Position numbers and translations under genes: made by a program. Source: Saprospiraceae bacterium (GTDB lineage Bacteria; Bacteroidota; Bacteroidia; Chitinophagales; Saprospiraceae). Taken from it: a DNA stretch of 64,000 nucleotides. Below, piece by piece: positions 18,714 to 27,676 of the stretch. The notes beneath the pieces are model-generated. The model ran no database searches, was not told the DNA's origin, and worked only from the letters and a program-made list of their open reading frames with translations. Position 1 is the first letter of the stretch. The number at the start of each line of letters is the position of its first letter. The stretch covers positions 558,001-622,000 of the forward strand of contig JADJTQ010000003.1 in assembly GCA_016711125.1 (NCBI GenBank), read 5' to 3'.

Positions 18714-19585
18714 ATGAAAAATAATTTTGGAGCACCTTAAGTGCATTTTTTTTTACCACTTTTTGCATGGCACAGAATCCGGTGCCCAATGCTAGTTTTG
18801 AGGGTTGGACGGGCCTCGAACCAGACCATTGGCATACATCCAACTCACCGGGAGGAAATAATACCAACGTAACGCGAGTGGAGCAGGGATATTCAGGTGA
18901 TTTTGCAATTAAGGGCGAAGTGATTGTTTGGCCGAACACGCCAGGATTTCCTTTTATCCCTTTGCTGGAAAGCAATACCCAGGATCTTGGCTTTCCAGTC
19001 AATCAATTGTTTTCGGAACTTTCATTGTTTTGCAAATTCCACCCAGTCGATTCCAGCGATGTGTTGACAATTTTCGTTAGTATTCTCGATAGTAACGGAA
19101 CGGTCTTCGGTGGCGGATCAATCGATGTTTCTACCCTCTGATACCTTCTATCGCTATGACATCCCAATAAATTATCAATTCGGTGAGCCGTATCGCGCAC
19201 GCATTTCCATGACGATTAATGATCATTCGAGAATGGCTTGCCTGACATTGGTAGTTATTTCATTGTCGATGATTTTTCGATGAACGATTTAGTATCAAAC
19301 TTAGATGATGATGGAGACTTTGGTGTAACTTTTCACGCCGTATATCCAAATCCGGCAAGCGAAAATCTGACAGTCTCTTTTTCCTTAGCGAAAATGACTT
19401 CAATGTCGTTAAACCTGTATGATCTACTTGGACGACCGGTATCTTCTATATTCTCTGGAAGATTGCCGGAAGGAGAGCACTCGATAACTACGAACGTAGC
19501 GGGTATGATAGAGGGTGTATATTTCTATCAAATCGTTACCGATCGAGGCACTTCAATGTATAAATTCAGAATTTTGCATGGCTAA
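18714..19585 (+). pseudogene. Secreted protein with type IX sorting domain, frameshifted
   Basis: ATG 18714 begins MKNNFGA; a run of nine T's after it shifts the frame into TTFCMAQNPVPNASFEGW, a normal signal-peptide end followed by an NxSFE-type carbohydrate-binding-like beta-sandwich (to about 19140). A second shift near 19135 leads through FYRYDIPINYQFGEPYRARI, and a third before 19238 into the last part. The end, YPNPASENLTVSFSL ... GVYFYQIVTDRGTSMYKF, is a type A T9SS C-terminal domain, so the protein would be exported across the outer membrane and cleaved or anchored. About 290 aa restored. Role unknown, perhaps glycan binding. Confidence 0.65.
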
Positions 19586-19839
19586 TTTCTTATCCGGTAT
19601 GTTTAATGTGATGGAGGTACAATAATCGTAGAAGAATAAAATGAACCAACCAAGTATCTTTAGATTAAAAGGTTAACAGAAGAGTATACCTATGAAATTA
19701 GTCTATCATCATGACAATTTTTCCTAACTTGGCCCTAAGATTAATATAAATCCGGATCGGAATAAAAATTGGAGATAGGCGATAGGTATAACCGAATAAT
19801 ATCGGAGTGTTTTCGGGTATACCGGGGGAATAAAATACG

Positions 19840-20388
19840 ATGGTTGAAGATCAAAGGTACTCAGGGATTGATTTTACTAAAAATCCTTTAGATAAGGATA
19901 CGTACGATCATTGTAGTTTCATTGATTGCGATTTTAGGAGTTCAGACCTAACCAACATTAATTTTAGGGAATGTCGTTTTGAACTTAGTAATCTCAGTCT
20001 GGCCCGGATTGAAAGCACATCTTTTAAAGATACCGGATTCAGTCATTCTAAAATGTTAGGTCTTGACTTTAGTGGGATTAATTCATTTCTACTTTCGTTA
20101 TCTTTTGCTCATTGCCAGCTCGATCTATCATCTTTTCGAAAACTCCAACTTAGAGGAACTGTTTTTAATAGTTGCCGGCTGGAGGAAGTCGATTTTACCG
20201 AGACAAATTTAAATGCGGCTAGCTTTGTCGAATGTGATTTGAATAGAGCTATATTTGCTCACACGAATCTGGAGCGGGCTGATTTTTCTACGGCATTTAA
20301 TTATTCTCTGGATCCTGAGAATAATCGACTAAAAAAGGCAATATTCTCCAGGATGGATCTTTCAGGCCTACTCCAAAATATCAAATAG
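19840..20388 (+). CDS. Qnr-like pentapeptide-repeat protein
   Basis: 182 aa made of A(D/N)LXX-type pentapeptides (CSFIDCDFRSSDLTNINFRE, VDFTETNLNAASFVECDLNR), a right-handed quadrilateral beta-helix, and ending SRMDLSGLLQNIK as chromosomal Qnr/McbG-like proteins do. A break in the repeats after about residue 70 (HSKMLGLDFSGINSFLLS) sits where Qnr proteins have a loop. Established members mimic DNA and protect gyrase; whether this one confers quinolone protection is not shown. Cytoplasmic and intact. Confidence 0.8.
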   Translation: MVEDQRYSGIDFTKNPLDKDTYDHCSFIDCDFRSSDLTNINFRECRFELSNLSLARIESTSFKDTGFSHSKMLGLDFSGINSFLLSLSFAHCQLDLSSFRKLQLRGTVFNSCRLEEVDFTETNLNAASFVECDLNRAIFAHTNLERADFSTAFNYSLDPENNRLKKAIFSRMDLSGLLQNIK

Positions 20389-20524
20389 AAATCAGGTAAT
20401 GCTGCGACACACGGCTATCAATTTCATCAGTGATGACAGGAAAGACCACAATGATTTGCCCGGATAAGACCTGCGACTAAAATACCTTTGGCATAAAGTA
20501 ACGAGTACATACTTTGAGACAAAA

Positions 20525-21604
20525 ATGAAGATTTTAATATTGTGTATTGCAATGCTCTTCCAAAGCATTCATATTTATGGTCAGGAGGCTACCTATCAAA
20601 CTAAAGCAAATCATTTACTGCAGAAAGCAATCGATGAAAACCAATGTGCCGGTATAGCAGGAGGCTTTTAGTTGGTGATCAGGTCAAGTGGATGGGTGGG
20701 GCTGGCTTTGCCGATCTGGAAAGAGATTGAATTTAAGGCTACGACTCTGTCGCGGTTGGCTTCGATCACCAAGTCTATGACGGCCATCGCCATTATGCAA
20801 CTCTATGAATCGGGATTATTGGAATTGGATGAGTCTATTCAGACCTATTTACCCGGGTTTCCAATGAAAAGGAGGGCACGATAACCATCCGTCATCTTCT
20901 CGCAACATTCGTCAGGCCTGGACGGATATCAGTCTGACGGGGAAAGAGAAAACAAGATCAACTATGGCTCTCTGACCGACGCGGTTGCGATCTTTCAGGA
21001 TCGGGCTCTCATATCCACCCGGGTCAGAGTTTCATTATAGCACCTATGGATATGTACTACTTGGGCAAGTTATCGAAAAGATATCAGGCCTCACTTATAC
21101 TGACTATTTACAGAAGAATATTTGGGATAAAGCGGCGATGACCGAAACCGGAATCAGTACACGGATGAATTTGTAAAGAACAAAGCCGAGACCTACCATA
21201 GAAACTCCAAAGGGAAGATCAGGAAAACGGACGCTACTAATCTGAGCGACCGGATCCCGGGAGGAGGAGTGTATTCCTCGGTTTCGGATGTACTTAAATT
21301 TGGCAATGCTATTTTGGCAAATACGTTGATCAAGGCTGAGACATTGCAAATTATGGTGGAATTACCCGATCTACAATATGATGGAAATGCCTATGGTTTT
21401 GGATGGTATCTTTATGGTGAAAACCCGAAGTACGGCAATGTATTTGGGCACAATGGTACACAAACTGGTGCTTCAACGTTTTTAATGTTACTACCGGCTG
21501 AGAAGACGGTGATCGTAGTGCTCTCCAATACCTCGGGTGCTATGCAGGAAGTGACGAATATTGCGATTAGCCTTTTTGATATTGCCGCAGAATCTGCCGG
21601 TTAA
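20525..21604 (+). pseudogene. Beta-lactamase-family serine hydrolase, multiply frameshifted
   Basis: ATG 20525 opens a signal peptide (MKILILCIAMLFQSIHIYGQ). A stop (TAG) interrupts after CAGIAGGF, where LVGDQVKWMGGAGFADLE follows one base over. The S-x-x-K nucleophile is in LASITKSMTAIAIMQLYESG, the YxN-type motif in FHYSTYGYVLLGQVIE, and the HxG-type motif in FGHNGTQTGAS. Frames change at about 20668, 20710, 20870, 21000 and 21160. All family motifs survive, so decay is recent or the region is badly read. Periplasmic hydrolase of unknown substrate. Confidence 0.7.
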
Positions 21605-21844
21605 CATGAAGTGTTGTTTGAGGTCAGGATATGAAGTAGCCGCACTGAAAAGTAGTATTCCTTATTATCTACTGATTAAATATGTCTATTTGTGAGAACT
21701 TTTGACTAGTTCTAAATTCGAATTTTGAGTTTAAGCTCTTGCATAAATAGACAGTGGCAGTCAGTAGCATATTTCCTTTATCAGGGAGGAAGCGTACAGT
21801 TCCTTTGGTACGAAAAAGAAGTAGTAATTAATAAAAATAATAAA

Positions 21845-22087
21845 ATGACAGACCAGATACAATTGATACCTAACAATTCGTTGCTGACAGACTCGCCGGA
21901 AGAAGGACGACAGCTTGCCGTAAAGATGGCACGATTAATTATAAAAGTAAGGCAACCCGATCCCCTCATTCGTGAACAGCTGCGACCAAATTATGCCAAT
22001 GATCCGGCAATGCTAATTGCGATAGGACAGACGGTAGCCATTGAATTCGCAACTATAGCAGTTGCAAATAATTATTGGAAATCCTAG
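21845..22087 (+). CDS. 80-aa hypothetical protein, copy 1
   Basis: MTDQIQLIPNNSLLTDSPEE ... AIEFATIAVANNYWKS. Differs from the copy at 23404 at only four residues (Asp16/Asn, Arg36/Thr, Leu40/Val, Val74/Ala). Predicted mostly helical and soluble; no family recognised. ATG follows an A-rich leader (AATAATAAA) typical of Bacteroidota start regions. In both copies it precedes the BNR/sialidase-like gene by 36-37 nt, so the two probably form an operon. Confidence 0.65.
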   Translation: MTDQIQLIPNNSLLTDSPEEGRQLAVKMARLIIKVRQPDPLIREQLRPNYANDPAMLIAIGQTVAIEFATIAVANNYWKS

Positions 22088-22124
22088 AGAACGAGGCAAT
22101 AACCTTGGGGGTTTATTAAAAGAT

Positions 22125-22688
22125 ATGCATCAAATATTACTAGGATAACTGACTGAGGATCAACAAAACCAGGAACGGCGAGCACGGCTGCATCATGTTA
22201 TAGTAAGTATCTATTTTTACTAATCAGCGAGGTGAGTATTTCAACAGCCTCCTAGGCACCACTAAAGGTCTCTGTATTTACGAAGTTGAAGATTCGACTC
22301 TGCGCCTGGTGTCAGTGCAATTTAAAGGTCTGCCGGTCTCTCTGTTATATTTCGATTCAATCCACGAAACCTATTGGGTAGGACTCTCGATGAAACATTG
22401 GGGCCCCAAGCTATTTCGGTCGAAAGATTGTCGTCAGTGGGAGGAAGTTTCTTCCCACTCTATCCCGAAGGCAGCTTAATTGATGCTGGAAAACCAGCAA
22501 CGCTTCGTCTCATCTGGAGCGGCTATTATCATCCGAAACATCAAAGACTTTGGATCGGTACCGAACCCGGTGGCTTATTTGAAAGTATGGAAATGGTGCT
22601 GGCTTCCAACTTAATGAATCACTGTGGCATCGCCCGACCCGGCAAGTCCAGGGTTTGCCGGGCCGCATTCGACTCAACAGACTGTTAG
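22125..22688 (+). pseudogene. BNR/sialidase-like protein, truncated copy 1
   Basis: Begins MHQILLG at 22125, is broken by the 112-bp insert after codon 7, resumes as ICIYEVED-type sequence and reads LRLVSVQFKGLPVSLLYFDS, TYWVGLSMKHWGPKLFRSKD, then with small shifts GKPATLRLIWSGYYHPKHQR and LWIGTEPGG. It stops matching the family after LWHRPTR, so about two thirds of the propeller is gone. At the junction GCGCCTGG this copy keeps the correct frame where copy 2 has an extra C. Confidence 0.65.
22145..22256. mobile_element. 112-bp insertion flanked by CTAGG direct repeats
   Basis: Copy 2 reads ATTACTAGGCACCACTAAAG without a break, but copy 1 has 112 extra bases between CTAGG and CACCACTAAAG, and the insert itself ends in CTAGG. 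The 5-bp CTAGG at 22140-22144 and 22252-22256 is therefore either a target-site duplication of a small non-autonomous element or the trace of a deletion in copy 2. I see no convincing terminal inverted repeats and no ORF in it. Confidence 0.5.
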
Positions 22689-22737
22689 GTCTCCTTGAGC
22701 AAAGTTTGAAATCATTCCAAAAAGTTATATTTGAACT

Positions 22738-22989
22738 ATGGGCACATAGGAGAAGCTGCTAATAAAAATACTTTCAGGAACCTCAGATGCCAATATTAAG
22801 TTTAATGAACTAAAGCGATTGTTAATCAAACTGGGTTTTTTCGAAAGAGTAAAGGGCAGCCATCATATTTTCTTCAAAGATGAAATTCCGGAAATCATCA
22901 ATATTCAAGAAATTGGCGGACTAGCTAAAAATTATCAAGTGAAACAAATCCGGGAAATAATAACTAAACATGGCTTAAAAATTGATTAG
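22738..22989 (+). CDS. hicA: HicA-family mRNA interferase toxin (in-frame TAG at codon 4)
   Basis: The reading frame is MGT, TAG (22747-22749), then EKLLIKILSGTSDANIKFNE ... RVKGSHHIFFKDEIPEI ... KQIREIITKHGLKID, a complete HicA dsRBD-like toxin with the catalytic His in GSHH. HicA cleaves mRNAs until HicB binds it. Codon 4 is normally Lys or similar, so AAG>TAG or a read error is likely; if the stop is real, the toxin is off unless an alternative start such as CTG at 22756 is used. Ends TAG immediately before the HicB ATG, a standard hicAB layout. Confidence 0.75.
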
Positions 22990-23205
22990 ATGGCGGATAT
23001 AAAATATGAAATGATCATTTATTGGAGCGAAAAAGATCTAAATTTTTTGGTAGAAGTGCCCGAGCTTCCCGGATGTATGGCCGATGGTAAGACTTATGAA
23101 GAAGCGATTAAAAACGCCCAAGCAGTTGTCCAAGAATGGATTGAAATCGCAAAATCTTTAGGAAGGGAAATTCCTAAACCTAAGGGAAAATTAATTTACG
23201 CTTAG
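22990..23205 (+). CDS. hicB: HicB-family antitoxin
   Basis: 71 aa. YEMIIYWSEKDLNFLVEVPE-LPGCMADGKTYEEAIKNAQ is the partly degraded RNase H-like HicB fold (usual motif PDLPGC-A-G-T-EEA). There is no C-terminal ribbon-helix-helix or XRE DNA-binding domain, so it is the short HicB type. Starts directly at the hicA stop codon, so translation is coupled. Intact. Neutralises HicA by direct binding. Confidence 0.85.
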   Translation: MADIKYEMIIYWSEKDLNFLVEVPELPGCMADGKTYEEAIKNAQAVVQEWIEIAKSLGREIPKPKGKLIYA

Positions 23206-23230
23206 ATCAAAAAATACGGGGTTTATCATC

Positions 23231-23383
23231 ATGCAGCACATCAGCCTCTTTATGACTTCGGCCACTCGACTTCATAGAGCAATATCAGGTCTCGATTATA
23301 TAATGGAGTATTTACGGAAACATGGGCATTTGCCTTTGTATGAGAGGAAGCGTACAGTTCCTGTAGTACGAAAAAAGAAGTAG
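23231..23383 (+). CDS. Possible 50-aa basic small protein
   Basis: ATG 23231 to TAG 23381-23383. MTSATRLHRAISGLDYIMEY and LRKHGHLPLYERKRTVPVV, ending RKKK: a basic, helix-forming peptide. It lies 20 nt upstream of the second 80-aa gene. The last ~12 residues (RKRTVPVVRKK) are kept in frame in copy 1 (RKRTVPLVRKR near 21787-21825), mild evidence that it is coding. No family recognised. Confidence 0.35.
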   Translation: MQHISLFMTSATRLHRAISGLDYIMEYLRKHGHLPLYERKRTVPVVRKKK

Positions 23384-24110
23384 TAATTAATAAAAATAAT
23401 AAAATGACAGACCAGATTCAATTGATACCGAACAATTCGTTGTTGACAAATTCGCCGGAAGAAGGACGACAGCTTGCCGTAAAGATGGCACGATTAATTA
23501 TCAAAGTAACGCAACCCGATCCCGTCATTCGTGAACAGCTGCGACCAAATTATGCCAATGATCCGGCAATGCTAATTGCGATAGGACAGACGGTAGCCAT
23601 TGAATTCGCAACTATAGCAGCTGCAAATAATTATTGGAAATCCTAGAGAACGAGGCAACAACCTTGGGGTTTATTAAAAGATATGCATCAAATATTACTA
23701 GGCACCACTAAAGGTCTCTGTATTTACGAAGTTGAAGATTCGACTCTGCGCCCTGGTGTCAGTGCAATTTAAAGGTCTGCCGGTCTCTCTGTTATATTTC
23801 GATTCAATCCACGAAACCTATTGGGTAGGACTCTCGATGAAACATTGGGGCCCCAAGCTATTTCGGTCGAAAGATTGTCGTCAGTGGGAGGAAGTTGCCG
23901 CACCGTTATATCCGGAGGATAGTTATATCAATACGGGAAAACCCGCCACTCTTCGGCTGATTTGGAGTGGGTATTATCATCCCTCACAGAAAAAACTCTG
24001 GATTGGCACCGAACCTGGTGGTTTGTTTGAGAGCACGGACTATGGCTACAGCTTCCAACTTAATCATTCACTTTGGCATCACCCGACCCGCAAAGAACAT
24101 TGGTTTGGAG
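23336..24110 (+). repeat. Segmental duplication, copy 2
   Basis: Partner of 21767-22680, 1.57 kb away. Near-identity runs from about 23355 to 23896 and then stops sharply inside the sialidase-like gene. This copy continues into a full-length gene, so copy 1 is the partial one. Confidence 0.85.
23404..23646 (+). CDS. 80-aa hypothetical protein, copy 2
   Basis: Four substitutions from the first copy, none disruptive, so both are probably functional or very recently duplicated. Followed after 36 nt by the BNR/sialidase-like gene; probably cotranscribed with it. No membrane segment or signal peptide; function unknown. Confidence 0.65.
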   Translation: MTDQIQLIPNNSLLTNSPEEGRQLAVKMARLIIKVTQPDPVIREQLRPNYANDPAMLIAIGQTVAIEFATIAAANNYWKS

Positions 24111-24743
24111 GGGGTAGGAATCATGCAGGAATCCACACCATTTTAGGCCATCCGGTTGATCCCGAGTTTCTCCTGGTCGGGGGTAAGTTGTGGAGGTGTA
24201 TATATATCCCGTGATGCGGGAAGAACCTGGACAGCCAGGAATCATGGACTAAGGGCCGACTATTTACCCGATCCTAGTGGCCCATACGGTCATGATCCCC
24301 ATGCAATTAAAATCTGTCAATCGTATCCCAATACAATCTGGCAGCAGAATCATTGTGGGGTATTTGTAAGCCATGATGGTGGTGATCATTGGCAAGACGT
24401 CACACCAGAGGATGGTTATGGTAGGTATGGTTTTCCGATTACTATTGATGATCATAACCCTCTTAACGCTTGGATCATACCAGCTGAAAGCGATGATCAA
24501 CGGGTCGCCAAAGACTTGCATCTGGTAGTTTGCATGACGGAGGATGGAGGAAAAACCTGGAAAAAAGAGACTGCGGGTCTTCCTCAGGAACACTGTTTCG
24601 ACTTGGTTTTTCGCCATGCTTTTGATAGGGTTGAAGGTCTCATGGCTTTTGGTACCACTACCGGAAACCTCTTTGTATCTTTTGATAATGGAACTCATTG
24701 GGTTCATAGTCAGTCCTTTTACCTCCGATCCATTCCGTCTTAA
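23683..24743 (+). CDS. BNR/sialidase-like beta-propeller protein, two frameshifts
   Basis: MHQILLGTTKGLCIYEVEDS from ATG 23683, an extra C at CGCCCTGG (~23752), then YWVGLSMKHWGPKLFRSKD, LWIGTEPGGLFESTDYGYSF, an extra G in GGGGG (~24180), then GGVYISRDAGRTWTARNHGL, GVFVSHDGGDHWQDV, CMTEDGGKTWKKETAGLP and LFVSFDNGTHW. These are S-x-D-x-G-x-x-W Asp-boxes of BNR/VPS10-type propellers. About 353 aa restored (span 3n+2 agrees with two insertions). No signal peptide, so cytosolic; sialidase activity is not implied. Next gene is a MobA-like nucleotidyltransferase, 62 nt downstream on the same strand. Confidence 0.75.
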
Positions 24744-24805
24744 TACATTTGTCTACTCAATGAATCAGCGGCTACACGAAACCTGGCTCTGGTATATTTA
24801 ATACT

Positions 24806-25385
24806 ATGGAAATAGCTGCCATCGTACTCGCTGCCGGACTCTCAAAAAGATATGGCAAAGAAAATAAGTTACTGCGTCTGATCGATGGCGTACCCATGAT
24901 ACGGAGGGTAGTTGAGTCGATTTGCCGTTCAAAAGTGAGGGAGGTGCTGGTTGTCACCGGTTATCAGACTGCGGTGATTGAAGAAATGCTTGCAGGTCTG
25001 GACAAAGTCCAGTTTGTCCACAACGATGATTATGAGAAAGGTATGAGTACTTCCATGCGCAAAGGCGTTAAAGACCTCGGGCAAATCGATGGATGCATGA
25101 TTTGTCTAGGTGATTTACCTCATCTCACCACCAATGACTATGATCGATTGATTGAAGTTTTTGAGTCGGAAAAATCGATAAACCGCATAATCATTCCTAC
25201 ATTTCAGGGCAAGAGGGGGACACCCGGTGATCTTTGGGGAGTCTTTTTTTGGCGATTTGGACGGCCTGCCGATTTCACATGAAGGAGCACGTAAAATCAT
25301 TTTCAACAACGAGGACTATGTCTTGGAATTAGAATTGGACCACAATGGTATTTTAAAAGATATTGACTTTAATACTTCCGATTAA
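24806..25385 (+). CDS. MobA/MocA-like nucleotidyltransferase, one-base insertion
   Basis: MEIAAIVLAAGLSKRYGKEN carries the LAAG.S.R.G...K nucleotide-binding signature of NTP_transf_3 proteins; VHNDDYEKGMSTSMRKG and CLGDLPHLT follow as in molybdopterin cytidylyltransferases (MocA/CoxI type). At GGGGG near 25215 one extra G breaks the frame; without it GKRGHPVIFGESFF and LDGLPISHEGARKII continue to TAA 25385 (span 3n+1). About 193 aa. Family role: adding CMP or GMP to molybdopterin for xanthine-oxidase-type enzymes; none is in the window. Confidence 0.8.
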
Positions 25386-25393
25386 TCTAAATT

Positions 25394-26602
25394 ATGACCA
25401 CCGGAAATGAAAGCAGGGCTTTAACCTTTATTTTTTTTACGATTCTTCTCGATGTGATTGGCCTCGGAATTATTATACCGGTTTTGCCCACTTTAATTTC
25501 TCAATTAATTAGTGGCAGCATTAGTGAGGCGGCCCGTTATGGAGGCTGGCTGATGTTTTCCTTTGCTATTATGCAATTTACATTTGCTCCCATACTCGGT
25601 GGCCTAAGTGACAAATTTGGTAGGAGGCCGGTCCTGCTATTTGCTCTTTTCGGTTATGGAATTGACTATATTTTAATGGCATTGTCGCCAACCATTCTCT
25701 GGTTGTTTATCGGAAGAATTATTTCCGGTATTACCGGTGCAAGTTTTACAACCGCATCAGCTTATATTGCGGATGTTAGTTCACCCGAAAAAAGAGCACA
25801 AAATTTTTGGATTGATTGGAGCAGCTTTTGGTCTGGGATTTATCATTGGCCCAGTTATCGGAGGCCTCCTCGGCCAGTATGGTGCCAGAGTGCCATTTTT
25901 TGCCGCAGCCGGACTGGTTTTAGTTAACTGGCTGTATGGATATTTTGTTTTACCAGAATCGTTACCACCGGAAAATCGTAGGTCTTTTGAATGGAAACGG
26001 GCAAATCCAGCAGGTTCCCTCTTGCGTCTGAGAAAGTATCCGGTGATCATCGGACTGATTGGTACTATGCTTTTGCTCAATTTGGCAGGATTCGCAACCC
26101 AAAGCACTGGTCATATTATACGATGGAAAAATTTAGTTGAATGAAGCTCAAGTGGGTTTTTCACTAGGCGTGGTCGGCCTTATGATTGCCTTAGTGCAAG
26201 GTGGGCTCATTCGAGTTCTGGTACCAAAACTTGGTCAGAAGCGAGCAGTCTTTTGTAGGGCTTTCCCTCTATGCTCTGGCATTTATTTTATTTGCCTTTG
26301 CACCATCGGGCTTTTTGATGTTGATCTTCATTATTCCCTCAGCCTTGGGGGGGCTGGCCGGGCCCACCATCCAGGGTATCATGGCAGGTCAGGTTCCGGC
26401 TCGTGAACAAGGAGAACTACAGGGTGGTTTAACCAGTTTGGTCAGTGTGACCACCATCATCGGACCGGTTATGATGACCAGTTTGTTTTATTATTTCACC
26501 AATCATGGCGCTTCGATCTATTTTCCCGGAGCCCCTTTTCTGGCCGCTTCGATGTTGACTATTGCAGCACTTTTTATCGTACTAAAGGACCTTTCGGATT
26601 AA
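25394..26602 (+). CDS. TetA-like MFS drug/H+ antiporter, frameshifted
   Basis: Frames join to one 12-helix transporter of about 402 aa: IFFTILLDVIGLGIIIPVLP (TM1), motif A GGLSDKFGRRPVLL, GRIISGITGASFTTASAYIA (antiporter motif C region), EKRAQ, then after ~25800 FGLIGAAFGLGFIIGPVIGG, after ~26130 GFSLGVVGLMIALVQGG, and after ~26235 FVGLSLYALAFILFAFAPSG to LKDLSD. Three shifts, net zero. The family includes tetracycline and other drug pumps; substrate unknown. Starts 8 nt after the nucleotidyltransferase, so probably the same transcript. Confidence 0.8.
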
Positions 26603-26709
26603 TAATATCCTTTAAATATGGGTTCACATATGCTGACTAGAGACAGCCTTTAATTTAGGCACATTCTGAAATATCAACAAAAGACATTTATTAAAATAAA
26701 AGTGAATCG

Positions 26710-27312
26710 ATGAAAATACTGATAATTGGGGGAAACGGAACCATTGGAAAAGTTGTCTCTTCGCATTTTTTGAAAGAAAATGAGATTCTGATAGCAGGTC
26801 GGACCAGGGGCGATGTGACAGTTGATATAAGCAATAGTAATTCGATTAAATCTATGTTTGAGAAAGTTGGAAAGTTGGATGCGATAGTTAATGTCGCTGG
26901 AGAGGCCAAATGGGCGGATTTTAATCAATTAACGGAAGATGATTTTTATATCGGCCTGAAAAGCAAATTGATGGGACAAGTTAATCTTGTTCGAATCGGG
27001 CAGCATTACTTGAATCCAAAAGGTTCAATCACTCTTTCAACCGGTATTTTAGCTGACGACCCAGTGGTTAAAACCACCAGTGCTGCAATGGTGAACGGAG
27101 CCATCCATAGCTTTGTGAAGGCAGCCGCTTTGGAAATGGAAAATGGCATTCGGATTAATGTGGTTTCTCTGGGTGTGGTTGAGGATGCTTATGAAAAATA
27201 CAAAGATTTATTTCCCGGACATAATCCGATCCCCATGGCAAAGGTAGTTAACGGGTATGTTCGCAGTGTGATGGGTAAGATAAATGGCGAAATCATTCGA
27301 ATATACGAATAG
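26710..27312 (+). CDS. Divergent short-chain dehydrogenase
   Basis: 200 aa. MKILIIGGNGTIGKVVSSHF is the Rossmann glycine motif (GxxGxIG) and VNVAGEA the NNAG-equivalent. In the active-site helix the usual Y-x-x-x-K aligns with AAMVNGAIHSFVKAAALEM, so the Tyr and Lys appear to be replaced by Ala and Asn; this small atypical SDR group is known without firm function. IRINVVSLGVVEDAYEKY and the short C-terminus are complete. Cytosolic, monocistronic. Confidence 0.8.
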   Translation: MKILIIGGNGTIGKVVSSHFLKENEILIAGRTRGDVTVDISNSNSIKSMFEKVGKLDAIVNVAGEAKWADFNQLTEDDFYIGLKSKLMGQVNLVRIGQHYLNPKGSITLSTGILADDPVVKTTSAAMVNGAIHSFVKAAALEMENGIRINVVSLGVVEDAYEKYKDLFPGHNPIPMAKVVNGYVRSVMGKINGEIIRIYE

Positions 27313-27375
27313 AAAAATGACTTCTTGCCTTATGTAATAGTAGCTTGGAAGTTCGAACAGTTTTTAAGATTCGAA

Positions 27376-27642
27376 GTCGTGAGCTTACCAATCCCTATGG
27401 GCTTGGGAGTCTCACTCCAACTTAGGATTTAAGGATTCCCAAACCTGGAGCAAAGCGCCAGCCTACGCTTTAATTTAAAGGTCGTGAGCTTACCAATCCC
27501 TATGGGCTTGGGAGTCTCACTCCGACTTAGGATTTTAGGGATTCCCAAGCCTGGAGCAAAGTGCTGGCCTACGCTTTAATTTAAAGAATGAGCTTACCAA
27601 TCCCTATGGGCTTGGGAGTCCACTCCGACTTAGGATTTTAGA
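27376..27642. repeat. Tandem repeat, 105 bp x 2.5, with internal hairpins
   Basis: Units 27376-27480, 27481-27586 and a truncated 27587-27642 start GTCGTGAGCTTACCAATCCC or a variant. Within a unit GGGCTTGGGAGTC pairs with GATTCCCAAGCC about 25 bp on, so each unit can fold into a hairpin. The core TTACCAATCCCT.TGGGCTT recurs in the repeats at 60930-61262. No coding sense. Lies between convergent SDR and esterase genes. Confidence 0.85.
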
Positions 27643-27676
27643 ATAGACACAGAAAAGTACAATTCCACGAAATAGA

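Larger units (their letters stand above)
21767..22680 (+). repeat. Segmental duplication, copy 1
   Basis: Matches 23336-24110. From 21785 to 22449 (apart from a 112-bp insert) the copies are nearly identical. After GAGGAAGTT at 22449 they drop abruptly to the level of diverged paralogues, and copy 1 ends near 22680. It contains the end of a small ORF, the 80-aa gene and the first third of the BNR/sialidase-like gene. Confidence 0.85.

Noticed and set aside
18568..19002. 144-aa minus-strand ORF
   Set aside because: Antisense to the T9SS-sorted protein; no family resemblance.
27376..27642. CRISPR array
   Set aside because: Units are contiguous 105-bp repeats without unique spacers, and no cas gene is near.
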